NCBI RefSeq assembly: GCF_029227915.1
Contig: NC_079885.1
Coordinates: forward strand, 4,590,001 to 4,654,000
Length of the DNA stretch: 64,000 nt
Source: Hydractinia symbiolongicarpus
Taxonomy: Eukaryota > Cnidaria > Hydrozoa > Anthoathecata > Hydractiniidae
Reading direction: 5' to 3'
Below, piece after piece: positions 48,236 through 61,480 of this stretch. The notes beneath the pieces are model-generated. The model was given only the letters and a program-made list of their open reading frames with translations, did no database searches and was not told where the DNA came from. A program made the position numbers and the translations under genes. Positions within the stretch are counted from its first letter, which is position 1. Each line of letters starts with the position of its first letter.

Positions 48236-50427
48236 ATGATGTCAAATTAAGAAGAATGTTATTCCTTAGAGCCCAATTGGCTCATTTATCACATTTATAA
48301 GGTCACAGTCCAAAGTCAGTTCAATTAAGTCCCACCGTCAATCGTTTCACTGTTAAAAGCGATGCAACTTATTAATACCGGAAAAAAATCACTAAATACA
48401 TGTTGGTACGAATATATGACGCAACCGTTGTAACTCGAACGGATTGACACCGCCAACAAGTCAATTAAGTGTAGTTTTTAAAAATGTCTCTATTCCTTCA
48501 GCCCGTGCTAATGGCCAGGATTGGTCCCACAGTAAAAAAAGATTTAAGTATCTTAATTTTTAAATAAAGCGCTACCACAGAGCCCAGTGTAATCGCTGAG
48601 ATCCAGCAACCATGTCAAATTAAGAAGAATGTTATTCCTTAGAGTCCAATTTGCTCATTTATCACATTTATAAGGTCACAGTCCAAATTCTGTACAATTA
48701 ATTCCCACAGTCAATCGTTTCACTGTTAAAAGCGATGCTACTTAGTAATACCGGAAAAAAATCACTAAATACATGTTGGTACAAATATGTGACGCAACCG
48801 TTGTAACTCAAACGGATTGACACCGCCAAGAAGTCAATGAAGTGTAGTTTTTGAGAATGTCTCTATTCCTTCAGCGTGTGCTAACGGCCAGGATTGGTCC
48901 CACAGTAAAAAAACAATTATATATCTAATTTTTTAAATAAAGCGCTACCACAGAGCCTAGTGTAATCGCTGAATTCCATCAATCATGTCAAATTAAGAAG
49001 AATGTTATTCCTTGGAGTCCAATTGGCTCATTTATCACATTTATAAGGTCACAGTCCAAAGTCAGTTCAATTAAGTCCCACAGTCAAACGTTTCACTGTT
49101 AAAAGCGATGCAACCTAGTAACATCTGAACAATATCGCTAACTACATGTTGGTACGAATATGAGACAAAACCGTTGTAACTCAAACGGATTTATTCCGCT
49201 AGAAAGTCAATGAAATGTAGTTATTGAAACTGTTCCTATTTATTCAGCGCGTGCTAACGGCCAGGATTGGTCCCACAGTAAAAAAGACTTATTTATCTAA
49301 ACTTTTAAATAAAACGCTACCACAGCGCCCAGTGTAATCGCTGAGATCCAGCAATGATGTCAAATTAAGAAGAATGTTATTCCTTAGAGTCCAATTGGCT
49401 CATTTATCACATTTATAAGGTCACAGTCCAAAGTCAGTTCAATTAAGTCCCACCGTCAATCGTTTCACTGTTAAAAGCGATGCAACTTATTAATACTGGC
49501 AAAAAATCACTAAATACATGTTGGTACGAATATGTGACGCAACCGTTGTAACTCGAACGGATTGACACCGCCAAGAAGTCAATGAAGTGTAGTTTTTGAG
49601 AATGTCTCTATTCCTTCAGCCCGTGCTAACGGCCAGGATTGGTCCCACAGTAAAAAAAGATTTAAGTATCTTAATTTTTAAATAAAGCGCTACCACAGAG
49701 CCCAGTGTAATCGCTGAATTCCACCAATCATGTCAAATTAAGAAGAATGTTATTCCTTGGAGTTCAATTGGCTCATTTATCACATTTATAAGGTCAAAGT
49801 ACAAAATCAGTTCAATTAAGTCCCACAGTCAAACGTTTCACTGTTAAAAGCGATGCAACCTAGTAATACCGGAAAAAAATCACTAAATATATGTTGGTAC
49901 GAATAAGTGACACAACCGTTGTAACTCATACGGAATTATACCGCTAGTAAGTCAATGAAGTGTAGTTTTTGGGAATGTTTTTATTCCTTCAGCACGTGCT
50001 AACGGCCAGGATTGGTCCCACAGTAAAAAAAGAATTATATATCTAATTTTTTAAATAAAGCGCTACCACAGAGCCTAGTGTAATCGCTGAATTCCATCAA
50101 TCATGTCAAATTAAGAAGAATGTTATTCCTTGGAGTCCAATTGGCTCATTTATCCCATTTATAAGGTCACAGTCCAAAGTCAGTTCAATTAAGTCCCACA
50201 GTCAAACGTTTCACTGTTAAAAGCGATGCAACCTAGTAACATCCGAACAATATCGCTAACTACATGTTGGTACGAATATGAGACAAAACCGTTGTAACTC
50301 AAACGGATTTATTCCGCTAGAAAGTCAATGAAATGTAGTTATTGAAACTGTTCCTATTTATTCAGCGCGTGCTAACAGCCAGTATTGGTCCCACAGTAAA
50401 AAAGACTTATTTATCTAAACTTTTAAA

Positions 50428-50447
50428 TAAACCGCTGAGATCCAGCA
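50428..50447 (+). other. 24-bp deletion junction 4
   Basis: Same AAACCGCTGAG junction. The neighbouring full-length form at 49314 lies between junctions 3 and 4, so short and full forms are interspersed. Confidence 0.85.
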
Positions 50448-51520
50448 ATGATGTCAAATTAAGAAGAATGTTATTCCTTAGAGCCCAATTGGCTCATTTA
50501 TCACATTTATAAGGTCACAGTCCAAAGTCAGTTCAATTAAGTCCCACCGTCAATCGTTTCACTGTTAAAAGCGATGCAACTTATTAATACCGGAAAAAAA
50601 TCACTAAATACATGTTGGTACGAATATGTGACGCAACCGTTGTAACTCGAACGGATTGACACCGCCAACAAGTCAATTAAGTGTAGTTTTTAAAAATGTC
50701 TCTATTCCTTCAGCCCGTGCTAATGGCCAGGATTGGTCCCACAGTAAAAAAAGATTTAAGTATCTTAATTTTTAAATAAAGCGCTACCACAGAGCCCAGT
50801 GTAATCGCTGAGATCCAGCAATGATGTCAAATTAAGAAGAATGTTATTCCTTAGAGTCCAATTTGCTCATTTATCACATTTATAAGGTCACAGTCCAAAT
50901 TTTGTACAATTAATTCCCACAGTCAATCGTTTCACTGTTAAAAGCGATGCTACTTAGTAATACCGGAAAAAAATCACTAAATACATGTTGGTACAAATAT
51001 GTGACGCAACCGTTGTAACTCAAACGGATTGACACCGCCAAGAAGTCAATGAAGTGTAGTTTTTGAGAATGATTCTATTTCTTCAGCGCGTGCTAACGGC
51101 CAGGATTGGTCCCACAGTAAAAAAAGAATTATATATCTAATTTTTTAAATAAAGCTCTACCACAGAGCCTAGTGTAATCGCTGAATTCCATCAATCATGT
51201 CAAATTAAGAAGAATGTTATTCCTTGGAGTCCAATTGGCTCATTTATCCCATTTATAAGGTCACAGTCCAAAGTCAGTTCAATTAAGTCCCACAGTCAAA
51301 CGTTTCACTGTTAAAAGCGATGCAACCTAGTAACATCCGAACAATATCGCTAACTACATGTTGGTACGAATATGAGACAAAACCGTTGTAACTCAAACGG
51401 ATTTATTCCGCTAGAAAGTCAATGAAATGTAGTTATTGAAACTGTTCCTATTTATTCAGCGCGTGCTAACGGCCAGGACTGGTCCCACAGTAAAAAAGAC
51501 TTATTTATCTAAACGTTTAA

Positions 51521-51540
51521 ATAAACTGCTGAGATCCAGC
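51521..51540 (+). other. 24-bp deletion junction 5 (AAACTGCTGAG subtype)
   Basis: Same deletion, but with CTGCTGAG and AAACGTTTAAAT just before it. Only junction 6 shares these two changes, so 5 and 6 descend from one later duplication. Confidence 0.85.
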
Positions 51541-53358
51541 AATGATGTCAAATTAAGAAGAATGTTATTCCTTAGAGCCCAATTGGCTCATTTATCACAT
51601 TTATAAGGTCACAGTCCAAAGTCAGTTCAATTAAGTCCCACCGTCAATCGTTTCACAGTTAAAAGCGATGCAACTTATTAATACCGGAAAAAAATCACTA
51701 AATACATGTTGGTACGAATATGTGACGCAACCGTTGTAACTCGAACGGATTGACACCGCCAACAAGTCAATTAAGTGTAGTTTTTAAAAATGTCTCTATT
51801 CCTTCAGCCCGTGCTAATGGCCAGGATTGGTCCCACAGTAAAAAAAGATTTAAGTATCTTAATTTTTAAATAAAGCGCTACCACAGAGCCCAGTGTAATC
51901 GCTGAGTTCCAGCAACCATGTCAAATTAAGAAGAATGTTATTCCTTAGAGTCCAATTTGCTCATTTATCACATTTATAAGGTCACAGTCCAAATTCTGTA
52001 CAATTAATTCCCACAGTCAATCGTTTCACTGTTAAAAGCGATGCTACTTAGTAATACCGGAAAAAAATCACTAAATACATGTTGGTACAAATATGTGACG
52101 CAACCGTTGTAACTCAAACGGATTGACACCGCCAAGAAATCAATGAAGTGTAGTTTTTGAGAATGTCTCTATTCCTTCAGCGTGTGCTAACGGCCAGGAT
52201 TGGTCCCACAGTAAAAAAAGAATTATATATCTAATTTTTTAAATAAAGCGCTACCACAGAGCCTAGTGTAATCGCTGAATTCCATCAATCATGTCAAATT
52301 AAGAAGAATGTTATTCCTTGGAGTCCAATTAGCTCATTTATCACATTTATAAGGTCACAGTCCAAAGTCAGTTCAATTAAGTCCCACAGTCAAACGTTTC
52401 ACTGTTAAAAGCGATGCAACCTAGTAACATCCGAACAATATCGCTAACTACATGTTGGTACGAATATGAGACAAAACCGTTGTAACTCAAACGGATTTAT
52501 TCCGCTAGAAAGTCAATGAAATGTAGTTATTGAAACTGTTCCTATTTATTCAGCGCGTGCTAACGGCCAGGATTGGTCCAACAGTAAAAAAGACTTATTT
52601 ATCTAAACTTTTAAATAAAACGCTACCACAGCGCCCAGTGTAATCGCTGAGATCCAGCAATGATGTCAAATTAAGAAGAATGTTATTCCTTAGAGTCCAA
52701 TTGGCTCATTTATCACATTTATAAGGTCACAGTCCAAAGTCAGTTCAATTAAGTCCCACCGTCAATCGTTTCACTGTTAAAAGCGATGCAACTTATTAAT
52801 ACTGGCAAAAAATCACTAAATACATGTTGGTACGAATATGTGACGCAACCGTTGTAACTCGAACGGATTGACACCGCCAAGAAGTCAATGAAGTGTAGTT
52901 TTTGAGAATGTCTCTATTCTTTCAGCCCGTGCTAACGGCCAGGATTGGTCCCACAGTAAAAAAAGATTTAAGTATCTTAATTTTTAAATAAAGCGCTACC
53001 ACAGAGCCTAGTGTAATCGCTGAATTCCATCAATCATGTCAAATTAAGAAGAATGTTATTCCTTGGAGTCCAATTGGCTCATTTATCCCATTTATAAGGT
53101 CACAGTCCAAAGTCAGTTCAATTAATCCCACAGTCAAACGTTTCACTGTTAAAAGCGATGCAACCTAGTAACATCCGAACAATATCGCTAACTACATGTT
53201 GGTACGAATATGAGACAAAACCGTTGTAACTCAAACGGGTTTATTCCGCTAGAAAGTCAATGAATTGTAGTTATTGAAACTGTTCCTATTTATTCAGCGC
53301 GTGCTAACGGCCAGGATTGGTCCCACAGTAAAAAAGACTTATTTATCTAAACGTTTAA

Positions 53359-53378
53359 ATAAACTGCTGAGATCCAGC
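53359..53378 (+). other. 24-bp deletion junction 6 (AAACTGCTGAG subtype)
   Basis: Sister of junction 5, displaced by the 1838-bp local HOR. It is the last short form; to the right all units are full length here. Confidence 0.85.
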
Positions 53379-55200
53379 AATGATGTCAAATTAAGAAGAA
53401 TGTTATTCCTTAGAGCCCAATTGGCTCATTTATCACATTTATAAGGTCACAGTCCAAAGTCAGTTCAATTAAGTCCCACCGTCAATCGTTTCACTGTTAA
53501 AAGCGATGCAACTTATTAATACCAGAAAAAAATCACTAAATACATGTTGGTACGAATATGTGACGCAACCGTTGTAACTCGAACGGATTGACACCGCCAA
53601 CAAGTCAATTAAGTGTAGTTTTTAAAAATGTCTCTATTCCTTCAGCCCGTGCTAATGGCCAGGATTGGTCCCACAGTAAAAAAAGATTTAAGTATCTTAA
53701 TTTTTAAATAAAGCGCTACCACAGAGCCCAGTGTAATCGCTGAGATCCAGCAACCATGTCAAATTAAGAAGAATGTTATTCCTTAGAGTCCAATTTGCTC
53801 ATTTATCACATTTATAAGGTCACAGTCCAAATTCTGTACAATTAATTCCCACAGTCAATCGTTTCACTGTTAAAAGCGATGCTACTTAGTAATACCGGAA
53901 AAAAATCACTAAATACATGTTGGTACAAATATGTGACGCAACCGTTGTAACTCAAACGGATTGACACCGCCAAGAAGTCAATGAAGTGTAGTTTTTGAGA
54001 ATGTCTCTATTCCTTCAGCGTGTGCTAACGGCCAGGATTGGTCCCACAGTAAAAAAAGAATTATATATCTAATTTTTTAAATAAAGCGCTACCACAGAGC
54101 CTAGTGTAATCGCTGAATTCCATCAATCATGTCAAATTAAGAAGAATGTTATTCCTTGGAGTCCAATTGGCTCATTTATCACATTTATAAGGTCACAGTC
54201 CAAAGTCAGTTCAATTAAGTCCCACAGTCAAACGTTTCACTGTTAAAAGCGATGCAACCTAGTAACATCCGAACAATATCGCTAACTACATGTTGGTACG
54301 AATATGAGACAAAACCGTTGTAACTCAAACGGATTTATTCCGCTAGAAAGTCAATGAAATGTAGTTATTGAAACTGTTCCTATTTATTCAGCGCGTGCTA
54401 ACGGCCAGGATTGGTCCCACAGTAAAAAAGACTTATTTATCTAAACTTTTAAATAAAACGCTACCACAGCGCCCAGTGTAATCGCTGAGATCCAGCAATG
54501 ATGTCAAATTAAGAAGAATGTTATTCCTTAGAGTCCAATGGGCTCATTTATCACATTTATAAGGTCACAGTCCAAAGTCAGTTCAATTAAGTCCCACCGT
54601 CAATCGTTTCACTGTTAAAAGCGATGCAACTTATTAATACTGGCAAAAAATCACTAAATACATGTTGGTACGAATATGTGACGCAACTGTTGTAACTCGA
54701 ATGGATTGACACCGCCAAGAAGTCAATGAAGTGTAGTTTTTGAGAATGTCTCTATTCCTTCAGCCCGTGCTAACGGCCAGAATTGGTCCCACAGTAAAAA
54801 AAGATTTAAGTATCTTAATTTTTAAATAAAGCGCTACCACAGAGCCCAGTGTAATCGCTGAATTCCACCAATCATGTCAAATTAAGAAGAATGTTATTCC
54901 TTGGAGTTCAATTGGCTCATTTATCACATTTATAAGGTCAAAGTACAAAATCAGTTCAATTAAGTCCCACAGTCAAACGTTTCACTGTTAAAAGCGATGC
55001 AACCTAGTAATACCGGAAAAAAATCACTAAATATATGTTGGTACGAATAAGTGACACAACCGTTGTAACTCATACGGAATTATACCGCTAGAAAGTCAAT
55101 GAAGTGTAGTTTTTGGGAATGTTTTTATTCCTTCAGCACGTGCTAACGGCCAGGATTGGTCCCACAGTAAAAAAAGAATTATATATCTAATTTTTAAATA

Positions 55201-58200
55201 AAGCGCTACAACAGAGCCTAGTGTAATCGCTGAATTCCTTCAATCAAGTCAAATTAAGAAGAATGTTATTCCTTGGAGTCCAATTGGCTCATTTATCACA
55301 TTTGTAAGGTCACAGTCCATAGTCAGTTCAATTAAGTCCCACAGTCAAACGTTTTACTGTTAAAAGCGATGCAACCTATTAACATCCGAACAATGTCGCT
55401 AACTACATGTTGGTACGAATATGAGACAAAACCGTTGTAACTCAAACGGATTTATTCCGCTAGAAAGTCAATGAAATGTAGTTATTGAAACTGTTCCTAT
55501 TTATTCAGCGCGTGCTAACGGCCAGGATTGGTCCCACAGTAAAAAAAGACTTATTTATCTAAACTTTTAAATAAATCGCTACCACAGCGCCCAGTGTAAT
55601 CGCTGAGATCCACCAATCATGTCAAATTAAGAAGAATGTTATTCCTTGGAGTCCAATTGGCTCATTTATCACATTTATAAGGTCACAGTCCAAAGTCAGT
55701 TCAATTAAGTCCCACAGTCAATCGTTTCACTGTTAAAAGCGATGCAACTTAGTAATACCGGAAAAAAATCGCTAAATACATGTTGGTACGAATATGTGAC
55801 GCAACCGTTGTAACTCGAACGGATTGACACCGTTAGAAAGTCAATGAATTGTAGTTTTTGAAACTGTCTCTATTTCTTCAGCGCGTACTAACGGCCAGGA
55901 TTGGTTCCACAGTAAAAAAAGATTTATTTATCTTAATTTTCAAATAAAGCGCTACCACAGCGCCCAGTGTAATCGCTGAGATCCAGCAATGATGTCAAAT
56001 TAAGAAGAATGTTATTCCTTGGAGTCCAATTGGCTCATTTATCACATTTATAAGGTCACAGTCCAAAGTCAGTTCAATTATGTCCCACAGTCAAACGTTT
56101 CACTGTTAAAAGCGATGCAACCTAGTAACATCCGAACAATATCGCTAACTACATGTTGGTACGAATATGAGACAAAACCGTTGTAACTCAAACGGATTTA
56201 TTCCGCTAGAAAGTCAATGAAATGTAGTTATTGAAACTGTTCCTATTTATTCAGCGCGTGCTAACGGCCAGGATTGGTCCCACAGTAAAAAAAGACTTAT
56301 TTATCTTAATTTTTAAATAAAGCGCTACCACTGCGCCCAGTGTAATCGCTGAGATCCAGCAATGATGTCAAATTAAGAAGAATGTTATTCCTTGGAGTCC
56401 AATTGGCTCATTTATCACATTTATAAGGTCACAGTCCAAAGTCAGTTCAATTAAGTCCCACAGTCAAACGTTTCACTGTTAAAAGCGATGCAACCTAGTA
56501 ACATCCGAACAATATCGCTAACTACATGTTGGTACGAATATGAGACAAAACCGTTGTAACTCAAACGGATTTATTCCGCTAGAAAGTCAATGAAATGTAG
56601 TTATTGAAACTGTTCCTATTTATTCAGCGCGTGCTAACAGCTAGGATTGGTCCCACAGTAAAAAAAGACTTATTTATCTAAACTTTTAAATAAATCGCTA
56701 CCACAGCGCCCAGTGTAATCGCTGAGATCCACCAATTATGTCAAATTAAGAAGAATGTTATTCCTTGGAGTCCAATTGGCTCATTTATCACATTTATAAG
56801 GTCACAGTCAAAAGTCAGTTCAATTAAGTCCCACAGTCAATCGTTTCACTGTTAAAAGCGATGCAACTTAGTAATACCGGAAAAAAATCACTAAATACAT
56901 GTTGGTACGAATATGTGACGCAACCGTTGTAACTCGAACGGATTGACACCGTTAGAAAGTCAATGAATTGTAGTTTTTGAAACTGTCTCTATTTCTTCAG
57001 CGCGTACTAACGGCCAGGATTGGTTCCACAGTAAAAAAAGACTTATTTATCTTAATTTTTAAATAAAGCGCTACCACAGCGCCCAGTGTAATTGCTGAGT
57101 TCCAGCAATGATGTCAAATTAAGAAGAATGTTATTCCTTGGAGTCCAATTGGCTCATTTATCACATTTATAAGGTCACAGTCCAAAGTCAGTTCAATTAA
57201 ATCCCACAGTCAATCGTTTCACTGTTAAAAGCGATGCAACTTAGTAATACCGGAAAAAAATTACTAAATACATGTTGGTACGAATATGTGACGCAACCGT
57301 TGTAACTCGAACGGATTGACACCGTTAGAAAGTCAATGAATTGTAGTTTTTGAAACTGTCTCTATTTCTTCAACGCCTACTAAAAGCCAGGATTGGTCCC
57401 AAAGTAAAAAAAGACTTATTTATCTAAACTCTTAAATAAAGTGCTACCACAGCGCCCTGTGTAATCGCTGAGATCCAGCAATGATGTCAAATTAAGAAGA
57501 ATGTTATTCCTTGGAGTCCAATTGGCTCATTTATCACATTTATAAGGTCACAGTCCAAAGTCAGTTCAATTATGTCCCACAGTCAAACGTTTCACTGTTA
57601 AAAGCGATGCAACCTAGTAACATCCGAACAATATCGCTAACTACATGTTGGTACGAATATGAGACAAAACCGTTGTAACTCAAACGGATTTATTCCGCTA
57701 GAAAGTCAATGAAATGTAGTTATTGAAACTGTTCCTATTTATTCAGCGCGTGCTAACGGCCAGGATTGGTCCCACAGTAAAAAAAGACTTATTTATCTTA
57801 ATTTTTAAATAAAGCGCTACCACTGCGCCCAGTGTAATCGCTGAGATCCAGCAATGATGTCAAATTAAGAAGAATGTTATTCCTTGGAGTCCAATTGGCT
57901 CATTTATCACATTTATAAGGTCACAGTCCAAAGTCAGTTCAATTAAGTCCCACAGTCAAACGTTTCACTGTTAAAAGCGATGCAACCTAGTAACATCCGA
58001 ACAATATCGCTAACTACATGTTGGTACGAATATGAGACAAAACCGTTGTAACTCAAACGGATTTATTCCGCTAGAAAGTCAATGAAATGTAGTTATTGAA
58101 ACTGTTCCTATTTATTCAGCGCGTGCTAACAGCTAGGATTGGTCCCACAGTAAAAAAAGACTTATTTATCTAAACTTTTAAATAAATCGCTACCACAGCG

Positions 58201-61200
58201 CCCAGTGTAATCGCTGAGATCCACCAATTATGTCAAATTAAGAAGAATGTTATTCCTTGGAGTCCAATTGGCTCATTTATCACATTTATAAGGTCACAGT
58301 CAAAAGTCAGTTCAATTAAGTCCCACAGTCAATCGTTTCACTGTTAAAAGCGATGCAACTTAGTAATACCGGAAAAAAATCACTAAATACATGTTGGTAC
58401 GAATATGTGACGCAACCGTTGTAACTCGAACGGATTGACACCGTTAGAAAGTCAATGAATTGTAGTTTTTGAAACTGTCTCTATTTCTTCAGCGCGTACT
58501 AACGGCCAGGATTGGTTCCACAGTAAAAAAAGACTTATTTATCTTAATTTTTAAATAAAGCGCTACCACAGCGCCCAGTGTAATTGCTGAGTTCCAGCAA
58601 TGATGTCAAATTAAGAAGAATGTTATTCCTTGGAGTCCAATTGGCTCATTTATCACATTTATAAGGTCACAGTCCAAAGTCAGTTCAATTAAATCCCACA
58701 GTCAATCGTTTCACTGTTAAAAGCGATGCAACTTAGTAATACCGGAAAAAAATTACTAAATACATGTTGGTACGAATATGTGACGCAACCGTTGTAACTC
58801 GAACGGATTGACACCGTTAGAAAGTCAATGAATTGTAGTTTTTGAAACTGTCTCTATTTCTTCAACGCCTACTAAAAGCCAGGATTGGTCCCAAAGTAAA
58901 AAAAGACTTATTTATCTAAACTCTTAAATAAAGTGCTACCACAGCGCCCTGTGTAATCGCTGAGATCCAGCAATGATGTCAAATTAAGAAGAATGTTATT
59001 CCTTGGAGTCCAATTGGCTCATTTATCACATTTATAAGGTCACAGTCCAAAGTCAGTTCAATTAAATCCCACAGTCAATCGTTTCACTGTTAAAAGCGAT
59101 GCAACTTAGTAATACCGGAAAAAAATCACTAAATACATGTTGGTACGAATATGTGACGCAACCGTTGTAACTCGAACGGATTGACACCGTTAGAAAGTCA
59201 ATGAATTGTAGCTTTTGAAACTGTCTCTATTTCTTCAACGCCTACTAAAAGCCAGGATTGGTCCCAAAGTAAAAAAAGACTTATTTATCTAAACTCTTAA
59301 ATAAAGTGCTATCACAGCGCCCTGTGTAATCGCTGAGATCCAGCAATGATGTCAAATTAAGAAGAATGTTATTCCTTGGAGTCCAATTGGCTCATTTATC
59401 ACATTTATAAGGTCACAGTCCAAAGTCGGTTCAATTATGTCCCACAGTCAAACGTTTCACTGTTAAAAGCGATGCAACCTAGTAACATCCGAACAATATC
59501 GCTAACTACATGTTGGTACGAATATGAGACAAAACCGTTGTAACTCAAACGGATTTATTCCGCTAGAAAGTCAATGAAATGTAGTTATTGAAACTGTTCC
59601 TATTTATTCAGCGCGTGCTAACGGCCAGGATTGGTCCCACAGTAAAAAAAGACTTATTTATCTTAATTTTTAAATAAAGCGCTACCACTGCGCCCAGTGT
59701 AATCGCTGAGATCCAGCAATGATGTCAAATTAAGAAGAATGTTATTCCTTGGAGTCCAATTGGCTCATTTATCACATTTATAAGGTCACAGTCCAAAGTC
59801 AGTTCAATTAAGTCCCACAGTCAAACGTTTCACTGTTAAAAGCGATGCAACCTAGTAACATCCGAACAATATCGCTAACTACATGTTGGTACGAATATGA
59901 GACAAAACCGTTGTAACTCAAACGGATTTATTCCGCTAGAAAGTCAATGAAATGTAGTTATTGAAACTGTTCCTATTTATTCAGCGCGTGCTAACAGCTA
60001 GGATTGGTCCCACAGTAAAAAAAGACTTATTTATCTAAACTTTTAAATAAATCGCTACCACAGCGCCCAGTGTAATCGCTGAGATCCACCAATTATGTCA
60101 AATTAAGAAGAATGTTATTCCTTGGAGTCCAATTGGCTCATTTATCACATTTATAAGGTCACAGTCAAAAGTCAGTTCAATTAAGTCCCACAGTCAATCG
60201 TTTCACTGTTAAAAGCGATGCAACTTAGTAATACCGGAAAAAAATCACTAAATACATGTTGGTACGAATATGTGACGCAACCGTTGTAACTCGAACGGAT
60301 TGACACCGTTAGAAAGTCAATGAATTGTAGTTTTTGAAACTGTCTCTATTTCTTCAGCGCGTACCAACGGCCAGGATTGGTTCCACAGTAAAAAAAGACT
60401 TATTTATCTTAATTTTTAAATAAAGCGCTACCACAGCGCCCAGTGTAATCGCTGAGATCCAGCAATGATGTCAAATTAAGAAGAATGTTATTCCTTGGAG
60501 TCCAATTGGCTCATTTATCACATTTATAAGGTCACAGTCCAAAGTCAGTTCAATTAAGTCCCACAGTCAATCGTTTCACTGTTAAAAGCGATGCAACTTA
60601 GTAATACCGGAAAAAAATCACTAAATACATGTTGGTACGAATATGTGACGCAACCGTTGTAACTCGAACGGATTGACACCGGTAGAAAGTCAATGAATTT
60701 TAGTTTTTGAAACTGTCTCTATTTCTTCAACGCCTACTAAAAGCCAGGATTGGTCCCAAAGTAAAAAAAGACTTATTTATCTAAACTCTTAAATAAAGTG
60801 CTACCACAGCGCCCTGTGTAATCGCTGAGATCCACCAATCATGTCAAATTAAGAAGAATGTTATTCCTTGGAGTCCAATTGGCTCATTTATCACATTTAT
60901 AAGGTCACAGTCAAAAGTCAGTTCAATTAAGTCCCACAGTCAAACGTTTCACTGTTAAAAGCGATGCAACCTAGTAACATCCGAACAATATCGCTAACTA
61001 CATGTTGGTACGAATATGAGACAAAACCGTTGTAACTCAAACGGATTTATTCCGCTAGAAAGTCAATGAAATGTAGTTATTGAAACTGTTCCTATTTATT
61101 CAGCGCGTGCTAACAGCTAGGATTGGTCCCACAGTAAAAAAAGACTTATTTATCTAAACTTTTAAATAAATCGCTACCACAGCGCCCAGTGTAATCGCTG

Positions 61201-61480
61201 AGATCCACCAATTATGTCAAATTAAGAAGAATGTTATTCCTTGGAGTCCAATTGGCTCATTTATCACATTTATAAGGTCACAGTCAAAAGTCAGTTCAAT
61301 TAAGTCCCACAGTCAATCGTTTCACTGTTAAAAGCGATGCAACTTAGTAATACCGGAAAAAAATCACTAAATACATGTTGGTACGAATATGTGACGCAAC
61401 CGTTGTAACTCGAACGGATTGACACCGTTAGAAAGTCAATGAATTGTAGTTTTTGAAACTGTCTCTATTTCTTCAGCGCG
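55201..61480 (+). repeat. AABB tetramer HOR region (1492 bp units)
   Basis: The class A mark TTTATTCCGC falls at 55451, 56197, 56570, 57689, 58062, 59554, 59927 and 61046. Between pairs lie class B monomers with AACTTAG, CGGAAAAAAATC and ACTCGAACGG. From about 56.0 kb the class order is A A B B, A A B B B, A A B B, A B. About 55.97-57.46 kb and 57.46-58.95 kb are nearly identical 1492-bp tetramers; one B monomer (about 58.95-59.32) is then doubled. Paired markers are GCTAACAGCTAGG (A), ATCCACCAATTATG (B) and CAACGCCTACTAAAAG (B). Confidence 0.9.

Larger units (their letters stand above)
46981..55200 (+). repeat. Mosaic of 1094/1119-bp trimers and 721-744-bp dimers
   Basis: The class A marker TTTATTCCGC occurs at 47375, 48096, 49190, 50308, 51402, 52496, 53240, 54334 and 55451. 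Steps are 721, 1094, 1118, 1094, 1094, 744, 1094 and 1117 bp. Differences of about 25 bp come from the presence or absence of a 24-bp deletion. A trimer is one class A monomer plus two class B monomers. On a larger scale 51402-53240 matches 53240 onward at 1838 bp, and about 48.8-50.06 kb matches about 53.9-55.2 kb at 5144 bp (GGGAATGTTT at 49971 and 55115). Confidence 0.87.
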
